64,000 nucleotides of DNA from an uncultured Prevotellaceae bacterium (GTDB lineage Bacteria; Bacteroidota; Bacteroidia; Bacteroidales; Bacteroidaceae). Both the position numbers and the translations under genes were made by a program. Positions 17,844 to 24,188 of this stretch are shown here, piece after piece. Each line of letters starts with the position of its first letter. Position 1 is the stretch's first letter. The DNA lies in NCBI GenBank assembly GCA_947169245.1, contig CAMVPA010000005.1:30905-94904 (forward strand), given 5' to 3'. Under the pieces are notes generated by a model. The model searched no databases. It was not told where the DNA came from and saw only the letters and a list, made by a program, of their open reading frames with translations.

Positions 17844-17851
17844 CAAAGATA
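17844..17851 (-). promoter_or_regulatory. -7 box (TATCTTTG) for the structured RNA and cargo operon
   Basis: The minus strand reads TATCTTTG, matching TAnnTTTG. Transcription from it would run through the nested inverted repeats into the gene at 17565. Confidence 0.5.
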
Positions 17852-18048
17852 CAAACTATTTTTCATATAACGCCATTTTTATGGATATTTTTTCGATTTT
17901 GCCTCAAAATTCATCTTATAATGGCAATTTGAATTGCAATTTATGGGGAAAATCGGGTCAAAATGTGTTTTTTAACACTTTTCTGTTTACTATTCGCCCA
18001 ATTATTCTTATTTTTGTATAGGGAATAACAAATATAAATGAATCTAAA

Positions 18049-18870
18049 ATGAAAAGAGAAGAAAAGAAACAAAGATGGAAAGTGGAAATTCCAATTGAAG
18101 AATATCCAAATGACTATATCGAACATTGCAAAAAGCTGTATCAAATCAACAAGGATTTGGTCGGTCACTTAATGGTATGGGATAATATTGATAAAGTTTC
18201 AAGATTAGAATGGACGGAATTTTGGAAAACAGTAAAATATAAAAGAATCAGATTTAGAAAAATGGTGCCAGTTAAATACAGAAAGAAACATGTAAATATG
18301 TTTGAGAAGTATTCAATGGACGAACTAAAAAAGATATATGAGGATGTTAATATTGGCATCGTAACTCAACACTTTATCAATTGTCTAAGTAAATTCGATA
18401 ATCAACTAATAATTGATACTGACGATGAAAATGCTGTATTTTGGGAATTAAGGGGAATGGAATCCGCAAAGGAAAGAATAAATAACGAAAAATACAGAAG
18501 TAAGAAAGAGGAATATTCATTGCACATCAAAGTAAATGCATGTGAATATCTTCATAACTTGTTAGACGAAAATGAAAATGCACATTCCGAAATGTACGAT
18601 TTCGTAATCAACAATCTGCAATACGCATCTGTTGAGGATTTGAAGCAACTTTTGAAACTTGCAAAAGACGGTTTCGTCATAAAAGAAAAAGGTCGCAAGT
18701 CTCAAAACAAAAAAGTATTCAAGTACGATTTGGAACACAATCTATTGAATACCTATCCTAATCGAAATGCGTGTATTGACGCAGAACAAATATCGAAACA
18801 GGCACTATACAATGTTCTATCTGGCAAAAGAAAGACGTTGAAAGGATTCATATACGAAGAAGAGAAATAG
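18049..18870 (+). CDS. Hypothetical protein with C-terminal NUMOD1-like DNA-binding motif
   Basis: 273 residues, basic and helical. The last 50 residues ('KVFKYDLEHNLLNTYPNRNA', 'ISKQALYNVLSGKRKTLKGF') match the NUMOD1 pattern, a helix-turn-helix-like module normally attached to GIY-YIG or HNH homing endonucleases. No endonuclease motif was seen in the N-terminal 220 residues, which contain a charged helical region. It may be a DNA-binding regulator or a stranded homing-endonuclease relative. It lies in the AT-rich element, divergent from the cargo operon. Confidence 0.6.
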   Translation: MKREEKKQRWKVEIPIEEYPNDYIEHCKKLYQINKDLVGHLMVWDNIDKVSRLEWTEFWKTVKYKRIRFRKMVPVKYRKKHVNMFEKYSMDELKKIYEDVNIGIVTQHFINCLSKFDNQLIIDTDDENAVFWELRGMESAKERINNEKYRSKKEEYSLHIKVNACEYLHNLLDENENAHSEMYDFVINNLQYASVEDLKQLLKLAKDGFVIKEKGRKSQNKKVFKYDLEHNLLNTYPNRNACIDAEQISKQALYNVLSGKRKTLKGFIYEEEK

Positions 18871-18873
18871 CAA

Positions 18874-18949
18874 CTGTTTACTAATTGTCACGATTTTGCA
18901 AAAAACGCTATATAATATATATTACAATACATCTTCATTAAGTAAACAG
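18874..18949. repeat. Inverted-repeat-bounded 76-bp unit, copy 1
   Basis: Bounded by CTGTTTACT and AGTAAACAG (inverted). Internal blocks TAATTG, GCTATATAAT and CAATACATCTTC are shared in the same order with copy 2 at 19034-19108. It contains TTGTCA and TATAAT 20 nt apart, so it could be a promoter. Confidence 0.65.
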
Positions 18950-18967
18950 ATAGTCAAACTTATATTT

Positions 18968-19018
18968 AGTCCGCAAATCATCAATACGATACGATTTGCG
19001 GACTTTTTAAATATTATA
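18968..19018 (+). terminator. Rho-independent terminator between the two 75-bp units
   Basis: AGTCCGCAAATC (18968-18979) pairs perfectly with GATTTGCGGACT (19003-19014), followed by a T run. It would end a short transcript started within copy 1, or the NUMOD1-like gene. Confidence 0.75.
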
Positions 19019-19033
19019 TGAAAAACACTGGGA

Positions 19034-19108
19034 CTGTTTACTAATTGACTTAAAATTGCATGAAGGCTATATAATTTATATTTCAATACATCTTCCAAAA
19101 GCAAACAG
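19034..19108. repeat. Inverted-repeat-bounded 75-bp unit, copy 2
   Basis: Same block order as copy 1, offset by 160 nt: CTGTTTACTAATTG, GGCTATATAAT, CAATACATCTTC, AGCAAACAG. It contains TTGACT and TATAAT 19 nt apart. Its position upstream of a serine resolvase fits a promoter or recombination subsite. Confidence 0.65.
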
Positions 19109-19189
19109 TATAGTAAACAATAGTTGTTGTCGGAAGCAACAAGTATATTGTGAAAGTGCTGATATTCAACAATATACAAATGCAAAAAT

Positions 19190-19285
19190 TGTATTAAAAT
19201 AGGAGTGTATCAATATAATCTATAATAGTCCCATTTTAATACATCATTCTCAATTCAGATTAATATAAAAAATTAAATTGATACA
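19190..19285. promoter_or_regulatory. Interleaved inverted repeats upstream of the resolvase (possible res site)
   Basis: TGTATTAAAAT (19190-19200) is inverted at 19233-19243, and TGTATCAAT (19206-19214) is inverted at 19277-19285. A further GTATATTGT/ACAATATAC pair lies at about 19143-19177. Such arrays of short inverted sites just upstream of a serine recombinase gene are typical of res or invertase sites. No protein is supported in 18871-19340. Confidence 0.45.
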
Positions 19286-19340
19286 TTGTACTAATCGCAA
19301 TATGATACTATATTCGATTTGGATTTTAAACAAACAGACA

Positions 19341-19964
19341 ATGAAGAAAGTAGTTATATTCGCGCGTGTAAGTACAAACATTCAAGATTATGAAAGGCAG
19401 ATTAACGAACTGACCGAACTCTCACAGCAAAAAGGTTGGTATGTTGCTGCTACATTTTGCGAAAAGGTAAGTGGAGCGAAAAAGAATACGGAACGTCAGG
19501 AATTGACGAAGATGTTGGAATTTGCACATACCAATAATATTAATATGGTATTGGTAACGGAACTATCACGATTGGGACGTGATACGTTGCAGGTTTTGGA
19601 AGTGATAGAGCAGTTAAACAAAATGGGTATATCGCTATACATTCAGAACTATCATATAGAGACACTGACTGAGAACGGAGTGATTAATCCAATGAGTCAG
19701 TTTCTGATAACTATATTGGCAGAAGTGGCGAGAATGGAACGTAAAACCATTCGTGAACGTGTTGAAAGCGGTTACAAGAATTATAGGGCAAATGGCGGTA
19801 AAGTCGGACGAAAAGAGGGATATAGGAAAAGCGATATTGAAATGAAAGAGCAGTACGCAGAGGAAATAAGACTGTTGCGAAAAGGCATCAGTTTACGTAA
19901 CATATCGAAGATTACAGGTACAAGTATTAATACAATTCGCAAATGCCAGGTTTTTATTTGCTGA
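19341..19964 (+). CDS. Small serine recombinase (resolvase/invertase)
   Basis: 207 residues from ATG 19341; a longer frame to 19278 runs through the inverted repeats and is not favoured. The catalytic Ser11 is in 'VVIFARVSTNIQDYERQ'. 'VTELSRLGRDTLQVLEVIEQ' carries the conserved Arg residues, 'EVARMERKTIRERVESGY' is helix E, and the C-terminal HTH is 'LLRKGISLRNISKITGTSIN'. It probably resolves or inverts DNA at nearby inverted sites. It differs from the large recombinase at 13317, so the element has two recombination systems. Confidence 0.88.
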   Translation: MKKVVIFARVSTNIQDYERQINELTELSQQKGWYVAATFCEKVSGAKKNTERQELTKMLEFAHTNNINMVLVTELSRLGRDTLQVLEVIEQLNKMGISLYIQNYHIETLTENGVINPMSQFLITILAEVARMERKTIRERVESGYKNYRANGGKVGRKEGYRKSDIEMKEQYAEEIRLLRKGISLRNISKITGTSINTIRKCQVFIC

Positions 19965-20039
19965 AAGTTGAATTTTGGAAACTCCATTGCTATTTGTAGA
20001 ATTGACAATGTTTTGTTTAACAATTTAATTATTTAGATT

Positions 20040-20435
20040 ATGGCAAATAAGAATGAGAACAACGAGAACAAGAACGTAGTGGCAGAACCCGTAATGACAA
20101 ATGAGCAGATGGAGCAGTTTGTCAATGAGAACATTGCAATCGTTCCGAAAAACCAGAAAAAGAAGTTTGATTCACTGACACTGGAAAAGAAAGTTAGCAA
20201 AATCCGACTCTACATCGACATTCAAAAAATGAGGGATGATGCAAGGGAAAAGAACAAATTAGAGAATCGCGTAAAAGATTTGTTTATACGGCGGAAAGCG
20301 ACAACAGAAGATGTTTTGAGGGTGATAGAGTTCTGCAAACAGTTCATCGAAACTTCAAAGGTCGATGAAATGAACAAACTGCAGGCGGAAATTGACCGAC
20401 TGACCGATCTGAAACGGGCACTTGAAAACAACTGA
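20040..20435 (+). CDS. Hypothetical protein with C-terminal coiled coil
   Basis: 131 residues, highly charged, no membrane segments. The N-terminal 25 residues are Asn/Glu-rich and likely disordered; residues about 45-131 are helical with heptads at the end ('VDEMNKLQAEIDRLTDLKRA'). Not recognised, but typical of small accessory proteins on Bacteroidota mobile elements. First of three close genes (131, 40 and 97 residues). Confidence 0.6.
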   Translation: MANKNENNENKNVVAEPVMTNEQMEQFVNENIAIVPKNQKKKFDSLTLEKKVSKIRLYIDIQKMRDDAREKNKLENRVKDLFIRRKATTEDVLRVIEFCKQFIETSKVDEMNKLQAEIDRLTDLKRALENN

Positions 20436-20490
20436 TTCAGAATGGGGATTGTTTCCCCATTTTTTTTGTATAACATAATCATTATTGGAT

Positions 20491-20613
20491 ATGACAGTAT
20501 TAGAACAACGCTTTTTGGAGCAGGTTCCAAAAGAACTGCACACATTGAATGAGAATCTGGAAACGATTATATACCTATTATTGACGGAAAACGATGGGAA
20601 AGATAATGTCTAA
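20491..20613 (+). CDS. Very small hypothetical protein (40 aa)
   Basis: ATG at 20491 and stop at 20611-20613 give MTVLEQRFLEQVPKELHTLN plus 20 more residues ending 'TENDGKDNV'. It is an amphipathic helix-rich peptide. It overlaps the next start by 8 nt, which suggests translational coupling and favours a real gene. Confidence 0.45.
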   Translation: MTVLEQRFLEQVPKELHTLNENLETIIYLLLTENDGKDNV

Positions 20614-20899
20614 TGGTTACGAAATGAAAACGACGTTCTGGGAAGATTTTACGATTGCAGACGCATTTGGAGTTTCTGCAATTGAAGACACATATAACAG
20701 AGCGTTCAACGGTTGGAAACATGACTATGTATATATTACTGAACTATCATTGGTGCTCAATTGGAAGATGTTCCAATGGTACGAAAAGGATGATAGCAAA
20801 TATCAGATATACTACAAACTATATACCAAATTGGATGCGTGGTGTATGGATAATCTGAGAAACAGTGAATTGATATATTACATTGATACGACTGACTAA
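20606..20899 (+). CDS. Small conserved-type mobile-element protein
   Basis: 97 residues from ATG 20606; an in-frame ATG at 20594 would add four residues. The pattern 'TTFWEDFTIADAFGVSAIED', 'AFNGWKHDYVYITELSLVLN' resembles, from memory, a small hypothetical protein common on Bacteroides conjugative transposons and plasmids. Function unknown. A strong terminator follows, closing the three-gene unit. Confidence 0.6.
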   Translation: MSNGYEMKTTFWEDFTIADAFGVSAIEDTYNRAFNGWKHDYVYITELSLVLNWKMFQWYEKDDSKYQIYYKLYTKLDAWCMDNLRNSELIYYIDTTD

Positions 20900-20918
20900 A
20901 ATAGAGGTCGAAAATACA

Positions 20919-20953
20919 AAAAATGACAGGCAAATCAAAAGTCTGTCATTTTT
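20919..20953 (+). terminator. Rho-independent terminator
   Basis: AAAAATGACAG (20919-20929) pairs with CTGTCATTTTT (20943-20953), with A and T tracts on either side, so it may act in both directions. Confidence 0.75.
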
Positions 20954-20960
20954 GCATTTA

Positions 20961-21124
20961 TTAACTACGATTCATTGAATTTTTTAGTAAAAATCATTAT
21001 ATTAGTATATATACTTTATGTGCATAGTACATAAAAAACAGAAAATGATGATTACAAATTTAAGCATAACTTAACATTTCTTAACTATGATTTTTTGAAT
21101 TTTTTGGCAAAAATAACGATATTA
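20961..21124 (+). repeat. Two 44-bp direct repeats with promoter-like spacing
   Basis: Copies at 20961-21004 and 21081-21124 both read TTAACTAyGATTy-TTGAATTTTTT-rr-CAAAAAT or similar, offset by 120 nt. Each has TTGAAT about 19 nt before an AT-rich TATTA element, which matches Bacteroidota -33/-7 spacing. The 273-nt gap 20900-21172 contains no other feature. Confidence 0.5.
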
Positions 21125-21172
21125 TAGATGTAAGAGTTTTAAATTATTGTCTAACATTTTAATAATAGTATT

Positions 21173-21559
21173 ATGATTGAAAAAAGAATTGAAGAGTTTA
21201 AGAAAATTGAAAACGGACTGAAATCAGAATTAATAAATGAAATCAAGTCCGAATTTGAAAAGTACGATGCAATTGAAGTCGATTGTCACTACAATTTATC
21301 GCGTGATGAATATGAAGAAATATGCGATTTCCTACCTGCATTCTATGTTACTATTGACGATTATCCCGATATTGTTCGTCCCACTCATTTTGTGAAAGAG
21401 AAAGATGGTCTGAAAATGTATTGTGATGCTGATTTCGTTTTTGACATTGATGTGACAAAAAATATATCGACACTCTCTGTTTATGAATTGCACAAAATAT
21501 TACTTACACTACAACACCCACTTGTGAAAAAATCATTTTCAAATCAGACAATTAAATAA
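21173..21559 (+). CDS. Hypothetical acidic protein
   Basis: 128 residues. The N-terminus is a charged helix ('EKRIEEFKKIENGLKSELIN'), followed by a beta-rich part ('YDAIEVDCHYNLSRDEYEEI', 'KMYCDADFVFDIDVTKNIST'). No membrane segment and no known motif. It follows the duplicated promoter-like repeats and precedes a 97-residue gene. Confidence 0.55.
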   Translation: MIEKRIEEFKKIENGLKSELINEIKSEFEKYDAIEVDCHYNLSRDEYEEICDFLPAFYVTIDDYPDIVRPTHFVKEKDGLKMYCDADFVFDIDVTKNISTLSVYELHKILLTLQHPLVKKSFSNQTIK

Positions 21560-21597
21560 TTAAATTCACACAACTTACTAATTAAAATTTTAAAAAC

Positions 21598-21891
21598 ATG
21601 AAAAAAAACAATTCTAATTCAAATGGCACCATTGCCGCAATTAACAAAAGTGTAAAAATGACTATCGATGAGAGTTTTGAGAAGCGAATCAAAAAAAACG
21701 GCGAGTTCAGAACAGACAAATTCAAAGTGTCCCAATTTGAAAACATTATCAGATTGTGTAACGAATGGATTGAAGCAAAGAACCTTTACAACGCTACAAA
21801 GAATGTAAAATGTGTTTTGTCAAAAGTAAAGAATTTGGATATGCCAAAAACTGAAATTGACGCTTTGATTGCCGAACTAAACAAAATGTAA
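21598..21891 (+). CDS. Small basic hypothetical protein
   Basis: 97 residues, Lys/Asn-rich ('MKKNNSNSNGTIAAINKSVK', 'EKRIKKNGEFRTDKFKVSQF'). Mostly helical by eye and possibly nucleic-acid binding. Not recognised. A terminator follows at 21922. Confidence 0.55.
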   Translation: MKKNNSNSNGTIAAINKSVKMTIDESFEKRIKKNGEFRTDKFKVSQFENIIRLCNEWIEAKNLYNATKNVKCVLSKVKNLDMPKTEIDALIAELNKM

Positions 21892-21921
21892 AACCAATTG
21901 TTGCAGTATAACTTACATTGC

Positions 21922-21966
21922 AAAAATGACGGTACGGATATATACTTATCCTGTATCGTCATTTTT
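21922..21966 (+). terminator. Rho-independent terminator
   Basis: AAAAATGACG (21922-21931) pairs with CGTCATTTTT (21957-21966). Inner TACGGATA/TATCCTGTA bases extend the stem. Confidence 0.7.
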
Positions 21967-22063
21967 TATTGTATCTGATAAAATATACAGATGGTGAAGT
22001 TTATCATTGTTATATGATGTTTATCGGTATCATTTCGCTATTATTATAAAAAAGGAATAGAAC

Positions 22064-22261
22064 ATGATATATCAATTTCGTAATACCTACACTATCCACA
22101 AGTATTGTGTTGTTGAAGCAGATACATTAAACGATGCAATTGAAAAACTCAAATTGGCAGATAATAAGTTTGAACGTATGAATGACAAAGAAACACTTAT
22201 TGAGGAATCGTATCGCTGTATAAATGATTGGAAGAATTTAGATATTATCACTTCTGTTTAA
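22064..22261 (+). CDS. Small protein, DpnD/PcfM-like pattern, paralogue of 22719
   Basis: 65 residues. 'MIYQFRNTYTIHKYCVVEAD' followed by 'LNDAIEKLK' shares the pattern MIYxFxxT...V-x-AD-x(3-4)-A-x-EKL with the 73-residue protein at 22719. This beta-beta-alpha pattern resembles the small DpnD/PcfM-type family on mobile elements, from memory. Function unknown. Confidence 0.5.
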   Translation: MIYQFRNTYTIHKYCVVEADTLNDAIEKLKLADNKFERMNDKETLIEESYRCINDWKNLDIITSV

Positions 22262-22268
22262 GTCTGGA

Positions 22269-22637
22269 ATGGTATTATTAAATAAACAGAAGTACAAAAT
22301 GACAGCGAAAGAAATAGAAAATCTAATTAACCAGAAAGGAGAACCGACAAAAGAAGTGTATAATTCACTTTATACCACATTTTCAATAGTATTTAAAGAA
22401 AACGATTTGGAAGACGATTTTATTGACACGTTATCTTACAATATCACAATTAGCTTTATAGACGCGATTCTCAACAATCAGTCGTTCTATGTTCCAAAAT
22501 TTGAAATCACTCAAACTGAACTTGAAACTATGCGTATTGATATTGACAATATGGAACATTTAGAATATCCCAAAAAATATCGATATATTGATACCGACGG
22601 TCTCGAAATAGCCGCTATAAAAATATTGAAACGATAA
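22269..22637 (+). CDS. Hypothetical protein
   Basis: 122 residues; Met11 (22299, MTAKEIENLINQKGEPTKEV) is an equally good start. Acidic and helical, with 'LEDDFIDTLSYNITISFIDA'. No recognised motif. It starts 7 nt after the 65-residue gene and is probably co-transcribed. Confidence 0.5.
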   Translation: MVLLNKQKYKMTAKEIENLINQKGEPTKEVYNSLYTTFSIVFKENDLEDDFIDTLSYNITISFIDAILNNQSFYVPKFEITQTELETMRIDIDNMEHLEYPKKYRYIDTDGLEIAAIKILKR

Positions 22638-22718
22638 AGCATAATACAAATATGCTGTATATGGAAAATAAGTTGTATCCTTGCACAAAATATTATAAAC
22701 ACACAAAAAAAGAGCTTT

Positions 22719-22940
22719 ATGATTTACAGATTTCTAAAAACAGTTGAATATGCTTATTTCGCAGATGTTGAAGCTGATTCAGTAGAAGAAGCGAAAGAAA
22801 AATTGGAAGATGCAGAGTGGGAAGAAGATTATGGCGGTGAAGCATATATCGGTAATAAACGAATTCATTGTGCAGAAAAATATGATGCACTTGATGAGGG
22901 AGAATATGAAGAAATAGATGATGACGATTGGATGGGTTAA
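22719..22940 (+). CDS. Small very acidic protein, paralogue of 22064
   Basis: 73 residues with 'MIYRFLKTVEYAYFADVEAD', 'VEEAKEKLEDAEWEEDYGGE' and an extremely acidic tail 'DEGEYEEIDDDDWMG'. The acidic tail resembles DNA-mimic proteins in composition only; no function is claimed. It is the rightmost gene of the AT-rich element. Confidence 0.5.
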   Translation: MIYRFLKTVEYAYFADVEADSVEEAKEKLEDAEWEEDYGGEAYIGNKRIHCAEKYDALDEGEYEEIDDDDWMG

Positions 22941-22972
22941 GATAGCAAATAATCGTCTATTCTATAACTAAA

Positions 22973-23046
22973 ATGCCCCGTATTATCATTGTATTAATTG
23001 ACCGATAAATTATATGGTTTAGAAATACAATGATGATACGGGGCAT
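22973..23046. terminator. Long hairpin near the right end of the element
   Basis: A 23-nt arm starting ATGCCCCGTAT (22973-22995) pairs with its near-perfect inverse at 23024-23046 (one mismatch), with a 28-nt loop. It may be a terminator, or a binding or end structure of the element. Confidence 0.55.
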
Positions 23047-23102
23047 ATATGATGTATAATCATACCAAATTAGGTCGTATATAATAAATATATATAAATA
23101 AG

Positions 23103-23133
23103 GTGATGGATTTTGAAATCTATCACTTTTTTT
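23103..23133 (+). terminator. Terminator overlapping the argF' promoter
   Basis: GTGATGGATTT (23103-23113) pairs with AAATCTATCAC (23116-23126), one G-U pair, followed by seven T. The -33 TTTG of the next promoter (23112-23115) lies inside the hairpin. Confidence 0.65.
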
Positions 23134-23144
23134 GTGTAACTTTG
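23112..23144 (+). promoter_or_regulatory. Promoter for argF' (TTTG-N21-TAACTTTG)
   Basis: TTTG at 23112-23115, a 21-nt spacer, then TAACTTTG at 23137-23144 fit the Bacteroidota -33/-7 consensus. It lies inside the right edge of the inserted element, so the element may have supplied a promoter to argF'. Confidence 0.7.
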
Positions 23145-23181
23145 CACCGTAATTATTATGTCGAATTAAAAAATATTGTTA

Positions 23182-24159
23182 ATGAGTTATAAATTTAGAT
23201 CTTTTATTAACGTACAGGATATCGGCCCGCTGGATAAGGCAATGGCCGAAGCATTTGAGATTAAGAACGACCGTTACAAGTATCAGCATCTGGGCAAGAA
23301 CAAGACCCTGATGATGATCTTCTTCAATAACTCCCTGCGTACCCGTCTGTCGACACAGAAGGCTGCCATGAACCTCGGCATGAACGTCATCGTGCTCGAT
23401 GTCAATGCCGGCGCCTGGAAGCTCGAGACCGAGCGTGGTGTCATCATGGACGGCGACAAGAGCGAGCACCTGTTGGAGGCCATCCCCGTCATGGGCTGCT
23501 ACTGCGACCTCATCGGCGTACGCTCCTTCGCCGGGCTCACCGACCGTGAGTACGACTACGCCGAGACCGTGCTGCAGCAGTTCATCAAGTACAGCGGCCG
23601 TCCCGTCTTCGCCATGGAGACGGCTACCGTCCACCCCCTGCAGGCCTTCGCCGACCTCATCACCATCGAAGAGTATCGGCCCTCAAAAAAAGCCAAGGTC
23701 GTTCTCACCTGGGCTCCTCACTGCCGCGCCTTGCCGCAGGCTGTGCCTAACTCGTTCGCCCAGTGGATGAACGCCGCACCCGACGTCGACCTTGTCATCA
23801 CCCACCCACATGGCTACGAGCTCGACCCGCAGTTCGTAGGCGACGCCGTTGTGGAATACGACCAGCGTAAGGCCTTCGAGGGTGCCGACTTCATCTACGC
23901 CAAGAACTGGAGCAACCCCGGTGTCACCAACCCCGAGGACTACGGCAAGATCACCTGCGAGGACCGCTCGTGGACCGTCGATACCGAACACATGTCGTGG
24001 ACCAATAACGGCAAGTTCATGCACTGCCTGCCCGTGCGCCGCAACCTCATCGTCACCGACGACGTCATCGAGTCGCCCAACAGCCTCGTCATCCCCGAGG
24101 CCGCTAACCGCGAAATATCCTGCTCCGTGGTCATCAAGCGCATGCTTGAGGCGCTGTAA
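23182..24159 (+). CDS. argF': N-succinylornithine (N-acylornithine) carbamoyltransferase
   Basis: Transfers a carbamoyl group to N-acylornithine, the special Bacteroidetes/Xanthomonas route to arginine. 325 residues from ATG 23182; a TTG six nt upstream adds two residues and is not needed. Motifs: carbamoyl-phosphate loop 'NNSLRTRLSTQKAA', 'METATVHPLQAFADL', 'HCLPVRRNLIVTDDV'. Position 94 in 'MDGDKSEHLLEAIPVMG' is Ser, aligned to Pro90 of the B. fragilis N-succinyl enzyme and Glu92 of the X. campestris N-acetyl enzyme, as I recall them; Ser at this site supports succinyl specificity. It is separated from proA by the AT-rich insertion. Confidence 0.93.
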   Translation: MSYKFRSFINVQDIGPLDKAMAEAFEIKNDRYKYQHLGKNKTLMMIFFNNSLRTRLSTQKAAMNLGMNVIVLDVNAGAWKLETERGVIMDGDKSEHLLEAIPVMGCYCDLIGVRSFAGLTDREYDYAETVLQQFIKYSGRPVFAMETATVHPLQAFADLITIEEYRPSKKAKVVLTWAPHCRALPQAVPNSFAQWMNAAPDVDLVITHPHGYELDPQFVGDAVVEYDQRKAFEGADFIYAKNWSNPGVTNPEDYGKITCEDRSWTVDTEHMSWTNNGKFMHCLPVRRNLIVTDDVIESPNSLVIPEAANREISCSVVIKRMLEAL

Positions 24160-24161
24160 GA

Positions 24162-24188
24162 TTTCAAGGGTTTCAAGAGTCCAAGAGT
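24162..24188. repeat. TTTCAAG-type junction repeat
   Basis: GATTTCAAGGGTTTCAAGAG followed by TCCAAGAGT: three degenerate 9-nt units directly before the threonine aldolase ATG, another junction-repeat family. No separate ribosome-binding site is obvious. Confidence 0.5.

Larger units (their letters stand above)
13236..23176. mobile_element. AT-rich integrated element with two serine recombinases
   Basis: Base composition falls sharply just after proA and recovers at argF'. The segment encodes a large serine recombinase next to its left edge, a second serine recombinase, a NUMOD1-like orphan and about fifteen small proteins of unknown function. The 12-mer ATTAAAAAATAT occurs at both edges (13236-13247 and 23165-23176). 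Joining the copies would leave proA about 95 nt upstream of argF' in a plausible operon. The 12-mer is AT-rich, so chance recurrence is possible, and the edges are provisional. No conjugation or phage structural genes were seen. Confidence 0.6.

Noticed and set aside
22654..22749. 31-codon frame before the 73-residue gene
   Set aside because: Too short, overlaps the next start out of frame, no conserved pattern.
13236..23176. Conjugative transposon or prophage
   Set aside because: No relaxase, Tra, portal, terminase or capsid motifs in any product; only recombinases and small genes.
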